This document shows, piece by piece, positions 7,770 through 15,698 of a stretch of DNA of 32,960 nt. Source of the stretch: Candidatus Saccharicenans sp. (GTDB lineage: Bacteria > Acidobacteriota > Aminicenantia > Aminicenantales > Saccharicenantaceae). The position numbers and the translations under genes are program-made. The DNA lies in contig JASEFX010000023.1 of the NCBI GenBank assembly GCA_030018265.1, positions 1 through 32,960 of the forward strand, written 5' to 3'. Below the pieces are notes generated by a model. It was not told where the DNA came from. It ran no database searches and saw only the letters and a list, made by a program, of their open reading frames with translations. Position 1 is the stretch's first letter, and every line of letters begins with the position of its first letter.

Positions 7770-9764
7770 TCATTCAATGAGCTCCAGCTCGAGCTTCTTC
7801 AGGCGGTTGAGCTCATCGCGGTAACGCGCAGCTTTCTCAAATTCTAAGTTGCGGGCGGCTTCTTTCATCAACCTTTCCAGCTCTTTCATCCGTTTCTGGC
7901 GTTTTTCAGGAGAGAGATAGACGGCCTTTTCCTCAGCCACCCTGGTCAGGTCAACATAATCGCGCTCATAGACGCTGGCCAGAACTTCGACGATGTTCTT
8001 ACGGATAGACTGGGGAGTGATTCCATGCTGTTCGTTGTACTGCTGCTGGATCTGGCGGCGGCGGTTGGTTTCCTCGATGGCTCTTTTCATCGAATCGGTT
8101 ATGGTGTCCGCATACATTATAACCTTGCCGGCCACATTCCGGGCGGCCCGGCCAAAGGTCTGGATCAGGCTGGTGGTAGACCGCAGGAAACCCTCCTTGT
8201 CGGCGTCCAGAATGGCCACCAGGGAAACTTCCGGCAGGTCCAGCCCTTCCCTGAGCAGGTTGATGCCGACGAGAGCGTCAAATTCTCCCTTTCTCAGGTC
8301 GCGCAGGATTTTAACCCGTTCGAGGGTTTCTATGTCAGAGTGCAGGTATCTTACTCTCAGTCCAAGTTCATGATAGTAGCGGGTGAGGTCTTCAGCCATT
8401 TTTTTGGTGAGAGTGGTGATCAGAGTTCTTTCGTTTCTGGCGGCCCTTTCCTGGATTTCCTTTAACAGGTCGTCTATCTGACCCTTTACCGGACGCACTT
8501 CAACTTCCGGGTCGACCAGACCGGTCGGTCTTATGATCTGTTCGACCACCCGTCCGCCGGCTTTCTTCAATTCATAGGGACCGGGCGTGGCTGAAACATA
8601 GATTACCTGCCGCACGCGCTCTTCAAACTCCCGGAAGTTAAGCGGACGGTTGTCCAGGGCAGAAGGCAGCCGGAATCCGTGTTCGATCAGCGTCAGCTTT
8701 CTCGAACGGTCCCCGTGGTACATTCCGCCAATCTGGGGGACGGCCACATGCGATTCGTCGATGATCACCAGGTAGTCTTCAGGAAAATAATCGAGCAGGG
8801 TGTACGGGGGCTGGCCGGGCTGTCGGCGGCTTAGATAGAGAGAATAATTTTCGATGCCCGGGCAGTAACCGAATTCCCGCAGAAGTTCCAGGTCGTAAAG
8901 GGTTCTTTCCTCAATTCTCTGAGCTTCTATGTATTTGCCCTGACTGTTGAAAAATTCCACCTGGCGTTTGAGTTCCTGTTCGATGCCGGCGATGGCTTCC
9001 TCCAGGATGTCCCGCGGCGTGGAGAAGAAGGTTCGCGGATAGATTACCACCCGGTCGAGAAGCTGAAGTTTCTGGCCGAGAAGCGGGTCAAACACGGCGA
9101 TTTCCTTCAGCCGCCCGTCTTCAAGTTCCAGCCGGTAGCAAAAATCCTCATAGGAGGGGAAAATGTCAATTATGTCTCCTCGCACGCGGAACCGTCCACG
9201 CCTGAGGTCATCATCCGACCGCTCGTACTGGATTCCGACGAGTCTGTCGAGCAGCTGACGTCGGGTGAACGGCTGTCCGATTTCCAGCGGGAAACTTTGA
9301 GAATAATAGGTGTCCGGAGCACCAATCCCGTAGATGCAGGAGACGGAAGCCACTATGATCACATCGCGGCGTGAAAAGAGGGCATTGGTGGCAGCCAGGC
9401 GTAACCGGTCGATTTCTTCGTTGATGGTGGCTTCTTTGGCGATGTAAGTGTTCGTCGCCGGGATGTAAGCTTCTGGCTGGTAATAATCATAATAACTTAC
9501 GAAATATTCCACCGCATTTTCCGGAAAGAAACGTCTGAATTCCTGGTATAGCTGGGCAGCCAGGGTTTTATTCGGGCTGATCACCAGAACCGGACGGTTC
9601 AGGTTGGCTATGACGTTGGCCATGGTGAAGGTTTTGCCGGAACCGGTCACACCGAGAAGAACCTGGTGCTGCTTGCCGGAGAGCACTCCTTCGGTAAGCT
9701 GCTCGATAGCTTTTGTCTGATCTCCTCTTGGCTCGAATTCTGAATATAGCTTGAACCTTCTCAT
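7770..9764 (-). CDS. uvrB: UvrB, excinuclease ABC subunit B
   Basis: UvrB is the damage-verifying helicase-like subunit of nucleotide excision repair; UvrA loads it and it recruits UvrC. The 664-residue protein has Walker A GVTGSGKT (38-45), the DNA-inserting beta-hairpin beginning at [10 protein letters not shown] (91-100), the Walker B IIDESH segment, superfamily 2 motifs V-VI ([23 protein letters not shown], then QTFGRAARN), and a C-terminal UVR motif ([14 protein letters not shown]) that pairs with UvrC. Length is typical. It has its own extended -10 promoter and a leader of about 80 bases, and heads the uvrB-uvrC operon. I do not see a LexA-type operator in the leader. Confidence 0.98.
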   Translation of the reverse strand: MRRFKLYSEFEPRGDQTKAIEQLTEGVLSGKQHQVLLGVTGSGKTFTMANVIANLNRPVLVISPNKTLAAQLYQEFRRFFPENAVEYFVSYYDYYQPEAYIPATNTYIAKEATINEEIDRLRLAATNALFSRRDVIIVASVSCIYGIGAPDTYYSQSFPLEIGQPFTRRQLLDRLVGIQYERSDDDLRRGRFRVRGDIIDIFPSYEDFCYRLELEDGRLKEIAVFDPLLGQKLQLLDRVVIYPRTFFSTPRDILEEAIAGIEQELKRQVEFFNSQGKYIEAQRIEERTLYDLELLREFGYCPGIENYSLYLSRRQPGQPPYTLLDYFPEDYLVIIDESHVAVPQIGGMYHGDRSRKLTLIEHGFRLPSALDNRPLNFREFEERVRQVIYVSATPGPYELKKAGGRVVEQIIRPTGLVDPEVEVRPVKGQIDDLLKEIQERAARNERTLITTLTKKMAEDLTRYYHELGLRVRYLHSDIETLERVKILRDLRKGEFDALVGINLLREGLDLPEVSLVAILDADKEGFLRSTTSLIQTFGRAARNVAGKVIMYADTITDSMKRAIEETNRRRQIQQQYNEQHGITPQSIRKNIVEVLASVYERDYVDLTRVAEEKAVYLSPEKRQKRMKELERLMKEAARNLEFEKAARYRDELNRLKKLELELIE

Positions 9765-9852
9765 TTCGGGTCGTTAGAAACTGCCTGGCCTTTCGGCGGG
9801 GCTCTCCTCAGGTTTTTTCAGGGAAAGCCGTGTGCAGGCAGGCTTTTTATTA

Positions 9853-9861
9853 ATTATAGCA
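9853..9861 (-). promoter_or_regulatory. Extended -10 promoter for uvrBC
   Basis: The minus strand reads TGC-TATAAT, a perfect extended -10 element, with no good -35 hexamer upstream. Transcription would start near 9846, giving about 80 bases of leader before uvrB. Confidence 0.5.
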
Positions 9862-9886
9862 GAAAAAACAGAGGGAAGGGGGCAGA

Positions 9887-10258
9887 TTAAGGCTGGTATT
9901 CCTTGTTGACCTTGATCGTCCCGCGAAATCTGGCGCCGTTCTGAACAGATATTTTGCAGGTGATTATGTCCCCGATGAAATTTCCGGTCTCGCTGATCAT
10001 AACTCTTTCTGCCGTGACTTTCCCCTCCAGCTGCCCGTGAAGAATGAGGCTCTTTGCTTTTATGTCGGCTTTCACCCTGGAGGTTTTCTGAATGATTAAA
10101 TCGTGAAGCGCTAAGTTGATCTGACCGGCGAAGGTTCCGTGGATTTCCAGGTCCTCGTGTCCGGTTAAATTACCCTCAAGGGTTATGGTCTGGCCGAGGC
10201 GGCTGGAAGTGCGAATTATCTGATTTTCTGGCAGGTTCTTTCTTTCATCGGGACTCAT
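9887..10258 (-). CDS. Bactofilin family cytoskeletal protein
   Basis: The 123-residue protein belongs to the bactofilins (formerly DUF583), which polymerise without nucleotide into filaments and place envelope enzymes or shape the cell. After a polar N-tail of about 20 residues comes a right-handed beta-helix core of short hydrophobic repeats such as LEGNLTGHEDLEIHGTFAG, SLILHGQLEGKV and MISETGNFIGDI, ending in GARFRGTI. The size fits a minimal single-domain member. It has an independent promoter and no peptidase partner beside it, so its specific cargo cannot be read from context. The tRNA-Gly gene is divergent from it. Confidence 0.92.
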   Translation of the reverse strand: MSPDERKNLPENQIIRTSSRLGQTITLEGNLTGHEDLEIHGTFAGQINLALHDLIIQKTSRVKADIKAKSLILHGQLEGKVTAERVMISETGNFIGDIITCKISVQNGARFRGTIKVNKEYQP

Positions 10259-10280
10259 CTTATTTACTCCAGATTTCCAG

Positions 10281-10308
10281 ATTATATATTTTCTGAAGTT
10301 AGAGTCAA
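10281..10308 (-). promoter_or_regulatory. Promoter of the bactofilin gene
   Basis: The minus strand has TTGACT (10303-10308), a 16-base spacer and a perfect TATAAT (10281-10286). The predicted start near 10274 gives a leader of about 15 bases. Confidence 0.65.
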
Positions 10309-10337
10309 CGGGGATTTTTCAGTTTGGAAGGGTTCCG

Positions 10338-10365
10338 TTGACAGAAAAAGTTGATTTGATAAAAT
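10338..10365 (+). promoter_or_regulatory. Promoter of tRNA-Gly
   Basis: A perfect TTGACA (10338-10343) and TAAAAT (10360-10365) are separated by 16 bases. Transcription would begin about 50 bases before the mature tRNA. The leader contains the self-complementary ACCGGCC/GGCCGGT region, which could fold before 5' processing. Confidence 0.65.
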
Positions 10366-10423
10366 TCTATCGGACCGGCCACCGGCCGGTTCGCTTAAGA
10401 AGCTGGTAGCTCTCTTAAGTCGA

Positions 10424-10495
10424 GCGGGCATAACTCAACGGTAGAGTGCGAGCTTCCCAAGCTCGGAGTTGCGGGTTCGAATCCCGTTGCCCGCT
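10424..10495 (+). tRNA. tRNA-Gly(CCC)
   Basis: The cloverleaf is complete. The acceptor arms are GCGGGCA and TGCCCGC, the D arm ACTC/GAGT, and the anticodon arm CGAGC/GCTCG with loop TTCCCAA, so the anticodon is CCC at 10456-10458. The T arm is GCGGG/CCCGT with loop TTCGAAT. The discriminator is T at 10495. The 3' CCA is not encoded (the next bases are CTC), so a nucleotidyltransferase must add it. A run of eight T follows the gene. Confidence 0.95.
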
Positions 10496-10532
10496 CTTTT
10501 TTTTATTATCGATGTAATGTCGGGAGCGACTG

Positions 10533-11345
10533 ATGTCTGAATGGGAATTGATTTACGACCGGGAGCCACTGCCGGGTTCGTGGAATATGGCCGTGGATGA
10601 ATTTTTGTTCCATGAGGCCCGGAAAAGCGGGAAAACCTTTCTTCGCTTTTACACCTGGCTCCGCCCGACGGCCTCTCTCGGCTGCAGCCAGGAAATCAGC
10701 CGGGTGCTGAACCTGGAGGAATGCCGGAAGAGGGGAGTGGATGTTGTCAGGAGGATGACCGGAGGTAAACTGGTGCTGCACCATTTTGAGGTCACCTATT
10801 CGGTTGCTTCAGCCCGGACCGATATTTTTGGCGCAACCCTGGAAGATTCTTACCGTCTTATCTCAGAAGCTCTGGTGCAGGGGCTGCGGCTGATGGGACT
10901 GCCGGCTGAGCTGGCTTCGAGCACTCCGTCCGGCTACGCCCGCAGTCATCTGCCGTGCTTCAGTTATCCGGCCAGGCATGAAGTGGTGGTAAACGGGAGG
11001 AAAGCCATAGGCAGCGCTCAAAAGCGCAGCGGGTCAGGTTTTCTTCAGCATGGTTCGATCCCGCTGGTAAAGGAGCTCGAGCTTCTGGCGGCCATCTCTC
11101 CGGGTTTCGACCCGGCCCGGGCTGAAAGCATAGCCTCTCTTTCGGATGAACTCGGCCGTACGGTTCAATACCATCAGGCGGTGGATTTTCTGGTTGAGGG
11201 TTTCAGAAACAGCTTCCGGTGCCGGCTGGAGGAGCGAAAGCTTCTTCCGGAAGAACTGGAGAAAATCAGGAAGGTCGAGCAGCTTAAATATGCCAGCTGG
11301 AAATGGACAGGCGAAAAGGTGGAGCCGGAAGGGTTTGATTTTTAA
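10533..11345 (+). CDS. LipM-like octanoyltransferase / lipoate-protein ligase A family
   Basis: The 270-residue protein belongs to the biotin/lipoate A/B ligase superfamily and attaches an octanoyl or lipoyl group to 2-oxoacid dehydrogenase E2 or GcvH domains. The signature VVRRMTGGKLVLHH is at 71-84, the PCFSYPARHE segment with Cys142 at 141-150, and the lysine motif NGRKAIGSAQKR with Lys157 at 154-165. A Cys in the position of Cys142 is the acyl-accepting residue of LipM octanoyltransferases. That favours LipM over an ATP-dependent LplA, which is also usually longer. The ATG has GGGAG seven bases upstream. The following 299-aa gene begins 48 bases later on the same strand. The tRNA-Gly promoter may read through to both. 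Confidence 0.82.
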   Translation: MSEWELIYDREPLPGSWNMAVDEFLFHEARKSGKTFLRFYTWLRPTASLGCSQEISRVLNLEECRKRGVDVVRRMTGGKLVLHHFEVTYSVASARTDIFGATLEDSYRLISEALVQGLRLMGLPAELASSTPSGYARSHLPCFSYPARHEVVVNGRKAIGSAQKRSGSGFLQHGSIPLVKELELLAAISPGFDPARAESIASLSDELGRTVQYHQAVDFLVEGFRNSFRCRLEERKLLPEELEKIRKVEQLKYASWKWTGEKVEPEGFDF

Positions 11346-11393
11346 TGGTGGGGATGTTAGCATTAAAATTGCAGATGAAGGAAGGAGCCGGTT

Positions 11394-12293
11394 ATGAACG
11401 AAATTGAAGAATTGATGAAGGTTGAGGTTAACAACCTGCCGCCCCTTCAGCCGATGCTTTATGACGACCTCTACCAGAATGTGCTGAAAAATCTTCACCT
11501 GGAGCTCGGAAGCGGTCCGGTTCTTTACCTGATTTCCCCCTCTTATTCAGTCCTGAACACTGTTCCCTCGGATACGGTGATGGATTTTCTCAACCGGAAA
11601 GAAAACCTGCTCAATTATCTGAAAGAATACATCATCCAGAATCTGGCCATTTACACCGTGATTCTGGAGATGAGCAGCTATTTCATAGAGCAGAACAGCT
11701 ATCTGGTGCTGGCCAGGTTGATGGACAGAGGCGGCGACGGCAGGAAGTTTGAAATCAAATTTTACACACATGCGCCAAAAGAACTGCTTAATAATTACAA
11801 GGATAAAATCTACATCGGCCGGGATTTTATCGACCTGTTGAATTTCAAGAGGAAGTACTGGGGTCTCAAAGATTTCATCATATCGGTCAAGGAACAGTAC
11901 GACCGGCTGCTCGACCGGGCGGAAGCCAGACTCAAGAATCCTATCGAATACAGTTCTTTCTTTCAGGAGATCAAGGAATCGGTCAACGAAGCCTACAACG
12001 AAAGCCTGCTGATTCTGCAATCGCTTCCACCATACCCCGAACTCGACAGACTGAGCGCCAGGGAGCTTATTGACCTGAACAATCAATTCCGGGAAATCAC
12101 TCACTTTCTGGTCGAATTGAGGGACGAGGTGGATGAGTTTGAAAACCTCCTTCGCTATAACAAGGAAAACGACTTTGTCCGGTACGTGACCAAATACAAG
12201 AAAGATCTGACCAACCTGATTTCATATCTGAACATCAAGGTTAACGGAGTGCTGGGTCACCGGATTTTTACTTACAAGTTCAAACATTCCTGA
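11394..12293 (+). CDS. Uncharacterised cytosolic helical protein, 299 aa
   Basis: I do not recognise this protein. It has no signal peptide or membrane span. The first 150 residues look mixed alpha/beta (VLYLISPSYSVL, YTVILEMSSYFI, FEIKFYTHAP). The rest is strongly helical and charged, with likely coiled-coil segments around residues 165-200 and 225-280 (LIDLNNQFREITHFLVELRD, then DEFENLLRYNKENDF). A good ribosome site, AAGGAG six bases before the ATG, and the stable reading frame support a real gene. It follows the LipM-like gene by 48 bases, so co-transcription is likely, but there is no motif linking it to lipoate metabolism. It converges on the DUF4097 gene of the sigma-factor locus. Confidence 0.75.
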   Translation: MNEIEELMKVEVNNLPPLQPMLYDDLYQNVLKNLHLELGSGPVLYLISPSYSVLNTVPSDTVMDFLNRKENLLNYLKEYIIQNLAIYTVILEMSSYFIEQNSYLVLARLMDRGGDGRKFEIKFYTHAPKELLNNYKDKIYIGRDFIDLLNFKRKYWGLKDFIISVKEQYDRLLDRAEARLKNPIEYSSFFQEIKESVNEAYNESLLILQSLPPYPELDRLSARELIDLNNQFREITHFLVELRDEVDEFENLLRYNKENDFVRYVTKYKKDLTNLISYLNIKVNGVLGHRIFTYKFKHS

Positions 12294-12371
12294 ACTTCAG
12301 GGATGGAGGAACCTGAAGCCTTTTCCTTCAGCACAGAATAATTATCGGTCGGGCCGTTGTTTATTGATAGT

Positions 12372-13679
12372 TTATTCCTTCTTGAGAATTTTTATATCTC
12401 CGTAAGCAGTTTCCAGCTTTATTTCAGGACGATCGAGGGCTGAACAGAAGGCTTTGAGCACAGCCGTGCCGTTGGAAGTGTTTTCGTCCGGGAGAAGAGG
12501 GAGCTTCCAGGAAATACTGCCTCCTCGAGTGAAAGCCTGAAATCTGGCAGTCTGGTTTTCCGGCCAGAAAAAGGTGATATCGCCATACGCGGTTCGGGCG
12601 AAAATCGGAAAATCAAGACTGGAGGGAACCAACCTTATGTCTCCATGTTTCGAGATGAGCTGGAGCTGACCGCTGAAATTTTCCAGAGTGACCGGTTCAT
12701 AGGTGGTTTCGATGTTAAAATTTCCTCCTGAAGCGTTGACTATCTCTATCCTGGAACTTTTTGCTCTGACCATCAGATCACCTTCGACCTCAGAGATTTT
12801 AATTTTTTCATAGGTTGTTTCCAGGTCGAGTTTTCCCTTCAGCCGGGTTATTTCTACCGGAGAATGATGTCCCCGGATAAGGGCCGGTCCGGTTTCCATC
12901 AGGCTGATCAGTTCGTGCGACCCTTTAATTTCCAGCGGGCCTGAGATGCGCAGGGCTTTTATACGGGTATGTCGGGACTGGATGTTGAGAGAATTTTTCA
13001 GGTCGAAGAGCTCCAGAGTTTCGTGAGCGCAATCTATTCTCACAGGTCCGCCGATCCGGCTTAAAAGGGCGGAGGAGTGTCTGGTTTCGAGCTGACACTC
13101 GCCGCCGGCATCGATGATGGAAACTTTTTCGTGCGAGTTTTTAACGCGGACAGCGCCGGAAATTTCGATAATCTCCACCTTCCCGCCGGGGTTTTCCAGG
13201 TCAACTTCTTTTGCTCCGGAAATACGAACCGGGCCGTACGAATTGCGGATGATTAATGCCGTGGTCGAGGGTACTTTCAGCCTGAAACTGGTGGTAAAGT
13301 TTTTCCTTCTGAAGCTGTCTCGATTGGTGGTCAGGACCAGTTGCTGGTCTTCTGCTGTCATCAACGGTTTTATCTTTTCAGCAATTTCTCTGGCCTCCTC
13401 CTCGTTTTTACTCCAGACTCTTTTTTCCAGGATTATCTGTATTCTGTCAGTATCGCCTCCCTCAACCTGAATGCTGCCGTGAGTGTTGATCACCTTCAGG
13501 ATTTCAGCCGGCTCCCGGGAGAAACTTTCTTCAAAAAGATATGATTCGCCCCGGAGCTTAAGGATTAAATCCCGGTCTTCTATTCCGGCTTTGATCCGGT
13601 CGAAATAGTGAAAACCGACGCCGATCAGGATGATCAATAGCAGGAGAAGAACTTCCTTAGCTTTCATCTTTTTTATCAC
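12372..13679 (-). CDS. Membrane-anchored DUF4097-type beta-solenoid protein
   Basis: The last gene of the five-gene sigma-factor operon encodes 435 residues. A short cytosolic tail and one hydrophobic span (about residues 9-25) anchor a large outer domain. From residue 148 to 345 the sequence repeats every 17-19 residues with a His or Tyr at matching places: Y148, H183, H201, H219, H237, H255, H272, Y290, Y327 and H345, with degenerate turns at 165 and 308. Each turn ends in a Gly-rich or polar corner followed by an alternating hydrophobic strand. This is the look of a DUF4097/DUF4098 beta-solenoid. Such proteins sit beside LiaF-like and PspC-like genes, but their ligand is unknown. The start is a GTG with GGAG ten bases upstream and overlaps the preceding gene by 23 bases; an ATG four codons later is also possible. 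Confidence 0.82.
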   Translation of the reverse strand: MIKKMKAKEVLLLLLIILIGVGFHYFDRIKAGIEDRDLILKLRGESYLFEESFSREPAEILKVINTHGSIQVEGGDTDRIQIILEKRVWSKNEEEAREIAEKIKPLMTAEDQQLVLTTNRDSFRRKNFTTSFRLKVPSTTALIIRNSYGPVRISGAKEVDLENPGGKVEIIEISGAVRVKNSHEKVSIIDAGGECQLETRHSSALLSRIGGPVRIDCAHETLELFDLKNSLNIQSRHTRIKALRISGPLEIKGSHELISLMETGPALIRGHHSPVEITRLKGKLDLETTYEKIKISEVEGDLMVRAKSSRIEIVNASGGNFNIETTYEPVTLENFSGQLQLISKHGDIRLVPSSLDFPIFARTAYGDITFFWPENQTARFQAFTRGGSISWKLPLLPDENTSNGTAVLKAFCSALDRPEIKLETAYGDIKILKKE

Positions 13680-13905
13680 CGGGAATTATCTCCACCCGGG
13701 GGAGGTCGGCTTCAGTTCGCTCAGCCTGGCGGCGGGCTTTAAGACCATAGTAAAGTTTTGAAGCGCCCCAGAAAATCAGAATCAAAGGCCAGAGCTTGAA
13801 AAGAATTCTCCAGGCGTCATAGCCAATGTTCTCCAGCAGGAAGAGGACCCCGAGAGTTATCAGTATGAGTCCCCAGACTAAGTTGTGTTTATGCTTTCGG
13901 GTCAT
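13657..13905 (-). CDS. Small LiaI/LiaF-like (DUF5668) membrane protein
   Basis: The 82-residue protein is almost entirely a two-span unit of the LiaI-LiaF-TM/DUF5668 type: VWGLILITLGVLFLLENIG, then a short WRILFKLWPLILIFWGASKL helix, ending in a charged cytosolic tail. In Firmicutes related proteins inhibit envelope-stress signalling or respond to it. Here it lies between a larger paralogue, which it overlaps through an ATGA start-stop junction (13902-13905), and the DUF4097 gene, which it overlaps by 23 bases. It likely forms a complex with one of them; that is inference from the order. Confidence 0.8.
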   Translation of the reverse strand: MTRKHKHNLVWGLILITLGVLFLLENIGYDAWRILFKLWPLILIFWGASKLYYGLKARRQAERTEADLPRVEIIPGDKKDES

Positions 13906-14432
13906 CTTTGTTCTCCTTTTTCCTGATTTTTATGTTTTTTCTGGCTGGTAAAATAATCGGCCAGAAGTTTCAAACCGAGACCGATCAGAAGAAGCGGCCA
14001 GTAGTCGAGAAGCGAATCATAACTGATGAGGTCAAAATTGGCCAGCAGGAACAGGCCTCCGAGCAGGATGAGAATAATCCCCCAGGATATCGAACCGGAA
14101 GGACGGTTTAATTCCAGCTCGGCTTCCATCGAAACTCGGGTTGAAGCTTTTTCTGCCATTTCTTCACCGGCTGAGACGGCCGAGATTTTTCGGGCTTCGT
14201 GGACCGAGTCGATGATCTGAAAGAAGTAGAAGCCGGCCAGAAGCAGGCCAGCGAATGGCTGGGGACCTCTTGATTGCATCGTTACCAGGCCGGCGAAGAT
14301 GACGATGAACATCAGCCCTTTCAGGTAACTTCCGTTGTAGATGGCGCCGGTCCCGGGAAAGATGGCTGAAAAGATTCCAGCCAGAGCCGGCGAACGAGGC
14401 GGTTTTTTTTCGATTTTAATTTTTTCTTCCAC
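13902..14432 (-). CDS. Membrane protein with N-terminal TM2-like and C-terminal LiaF-type (DUF5668) spans
   Basis: The 176-residue protein has two hydrophobic halves. Residues about 16-70 (LAGIFSAIFPGTGAIYNGSY and following) resemble a TM2/DUF5683-type hairpin with Pro-Gly turns. A polar, probably cytosolic linker follows (about 75-112). Residues about 113-160 (SWGIILILLGGLFLLANFDL, then YWPLLLIGLGLKLLADY) match the span pair of the 82-aa gene downstream, so the two are local paralogues. It starts 17 bases after the anti-sigma gene and overlaps the next gene by four bases. A role in relaying envelope state to the anti-sigma factor is inferred from context only. Confidence 0.78.
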   Translation of the reverse strand: MEEKIKIEKKPPRSPALAGIFSAIFPGTGAIYNGSYLKGLMFIVIFAGLVTMQSRGPQPFAGLLLAGFYFFQIIDSVHEARKISAVSAGEEMAEKASTRVSMEAELELNRPSGSISWGIILILLGGLFLLANFDLISYDSLLDYWPLLLIGLGLKLLADYFTSQKKHKNQEKGEQR

Positions 14433-14449
14433 CTTAAACCTCCATATTT

Positions 14450-14980
14450 TTATTTTTCCGGTTTATCAGAAGGATTTATATTTTTCTTTTCCAGAGTGGC
14501 CATCAGGCTTTCACGGTATCCGTCGAGCCTGTCTTTCAGGACTCCGGCTTTAACTATCGTTTTCTGAACTCCGCTGTAAAGGCGGCGAAATTCCAGCGCG
14601 GCAGATTTCTGGAGGCTTTTGCCCGGAGCGGTGAAAGTCAGCAGCGAGAAGAAAACCAGAATCACCGATACAGACACCAGAACCGGCTGGAAAGCTGGAT
14701 TCAGCCAGAACTGCCAGAAGCGTATTTTTTTCGCTGCGGCGGGTTCTTGCTTGAGCCGGGTAGCCTGTCGGGGAATTTGATAAAGTTTCTCGCTCAATTC
14801 AGCCGGAGGCTCGACTTCTGGCAGCCTTGACCACACCTCAGCCAGACTTCTCGTGGCTTCCAGGAGGCGTGAGCAGTCGGAGCAGCCGGTCAGATGGGCC
14901 TCAAAGTCTGAGTGGAGATCTGCCGGGAGTGCGCCTTCAAGATAGGCAGAAAACAGAGATCGGGCTCTCTTACAGTTCAT
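14450..14980 (-). CDS. Zinc-finger (HC2) transmembrane anti-sigma factor
   Basis: The 176-residue protein should bind and hold the ECF sigma factor encoded just upstream. Its N-terminal anti-sigma domain has Cys3 and the H-x3-C-x2-C cluster H29, C33, C36, the zf-HC2/ZAS zinc site. A single hydrophobic span lies at about 97-117, followed by a C-terminal outer region of about 55 residues without a known sensor fold. The start codon overlaps the sigma gene stop (ATGA at 14977-14980), the usual translational coupling of sigma and anti-sigma. Release could be by redox change at the zinc site or by proteolysis of the outer region; the sequence does not decide. Confidence 0.92.
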   Translation of the reverse strand: MNCKRARSLFSAYLEGALPADLHSDFEAHLTGCSDCSRLLEATRSLAEVWSRLPEVEPPAELSEKLYQIPRQATRLKQEPAAAKKIRFWQFWLNPAFQPVLVSVSVILVFFSLLTFTAPGKSLQKSAALEFRRLYSGVQKTIVKAGVLKDRLDGYRESLMATLEKKNINPSDKPEK

Positions 14981-15540
14981 AATTCACCTCCTGTTTTTTC
15001 CAGGATCGCCCGGGCAATCTGTATTCGGCCGCGGTTTACCCGGCTTTTAACCGTGCCCAGCGGAAGTTTCAGCTGGCTGGCTATTTCTTCATAGCTGAAT
15101 CCCTCTAATTCTCTCAGGATAAGCACGATTCTTAACTCTGGAGAGAGACTCAGAAGCGCCTGCCTGACCAGTTCGGCTTTCTCCTGGCCGAGCAATCTGT
15201 TTTCGGGCGAATCAACCGCGCTGGCGGAAGCGTTGAGTTCCTCAAAATCTGACCTGAGCGAGTTTTCCACCCTGTGTTTACGGTATTCATCTATCAGGAA
15301 ATTCCTGGCCAGTGTGAGAAACCAGGCGCTGAAATCCTTCTCGAAATCGTATTTCTCCAGGGAATTGTACAGCTTGAGAAAAATTTCCTGGGTGAGGTCC
15401 TCGGCTTCCTGGGGTGTGCCGGCGAACCGGTAGGCTAAGTTGAAAATTTTTCGGGAATAAAGGTCAACCAGCATTTTCCAGGCTTCCGCCTCTCCTTTCA
15501 GGCATTTTTTGACGATCTCTTTCACTTCCACGCAATTCAC
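14977..15540 (-). CDS. ECF RNA polymerase sigma factor (minus-strand arm)
   Basis: The 187-residue protein has the two-domain ECF architecture. Sigma-2 (about residues 20-90) includes EAEDLTQEIFLKLY for core and -10 recognition. A variable linker follows. Sigma-4 (about 125-180) has the helix-turn-helix FSYEEIASQLKLPLGTVKSR. It heads a five-gene operon running down to 12372. The start is unusual. The open frame begins with GTG at 15540, only four bases after a sigma-E-like -10 element, which suggests a leaderless mRNA. A second in-frame GTG at 15531 has AAGGTG six bases upstream. The promoter next to it suggests autoregulation by an ECF sigma. Confidence 0.94.
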   Translation of the reverse strand: MNCVEVKEIVKKCLKGEAEAWKMLVDLYSRKIFNLAYRFAGTPQEAEDLTQEIFLKLYNSLEKYDFEKDFSAWFLTLARNFLIDEYRKHRVENSLRSDFEELNASASAVDSPENRLLGQEKAELVRQALLSLSPELRIVLILRELEGFSYEEIASQLKLPLGTVKSRVNRGRIQIARAILEKTGGEL

Positions 15541-15544
15541 CTTG

Positions 15545-15573
15545 ATAGACGGAATTTCAGGCTAAAAAGTTCC
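15545..15573 (-). promoter_or_regulatory. Sigma-E-like ECF promoter of the sigma/anti-sigma operon
   Basis: The minus strand reads GGAACTT (15567-15573), a 16-base spacer and GTCTAT (15545-15550). E. coli sigma-E promoters have GGAACTT and TCTGA/GTCTAA with nearly the same spacing. The match on both elements right before an ECF sigma gene argues for autoregulation. Confidence 0.55.
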
Positions 15574-15622
15574 TTCATGCCCCGTAATTTGAGAGGAAGA
15601 ATCTGGCCACTGAACTTCAGGG

Positions 15623-15651
15623 TTGGAAAATCTCAGCGCCGGCTATATTAT
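15623..15651 (+). promoter_or_regulatory. Possible promoter of the plus-strand sigma gene
   Basis: TTGGAA (15623-15628) and TATTAT (15646-15651) are separated by 17 bases, and the leader to the ATG at 15699 is about 40 bases. This is a housekeeping-type promoter. I find no GGAACTT/GTCTAT pair in this direction. Confidence 0.35.
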
Positions 15652-15698
15652 TAAAGAAAAATGACAGGGATGCAACATTTTTAGCAGAAGTCAGGTTA

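Noticed and set aside
9782-9846. Possible LexA-type or hairpin control in the uvrB leader
   Set aside because: No LexA-like dyad is visible, and the only hairpin (AAAGCC/GGCTTT) is weak and lacks a T-run.
12289-12301. Palindrome CCTGAA-C-TTCAGG, with a similar CTGAACTTCAG at 15610-15620, recalling a sigma-E -35 element
   Set aside because: The first overlaps a stop codon between convergent genes and faces no gene start; at the second, no -10 element lies at the right distance. Likely chance.
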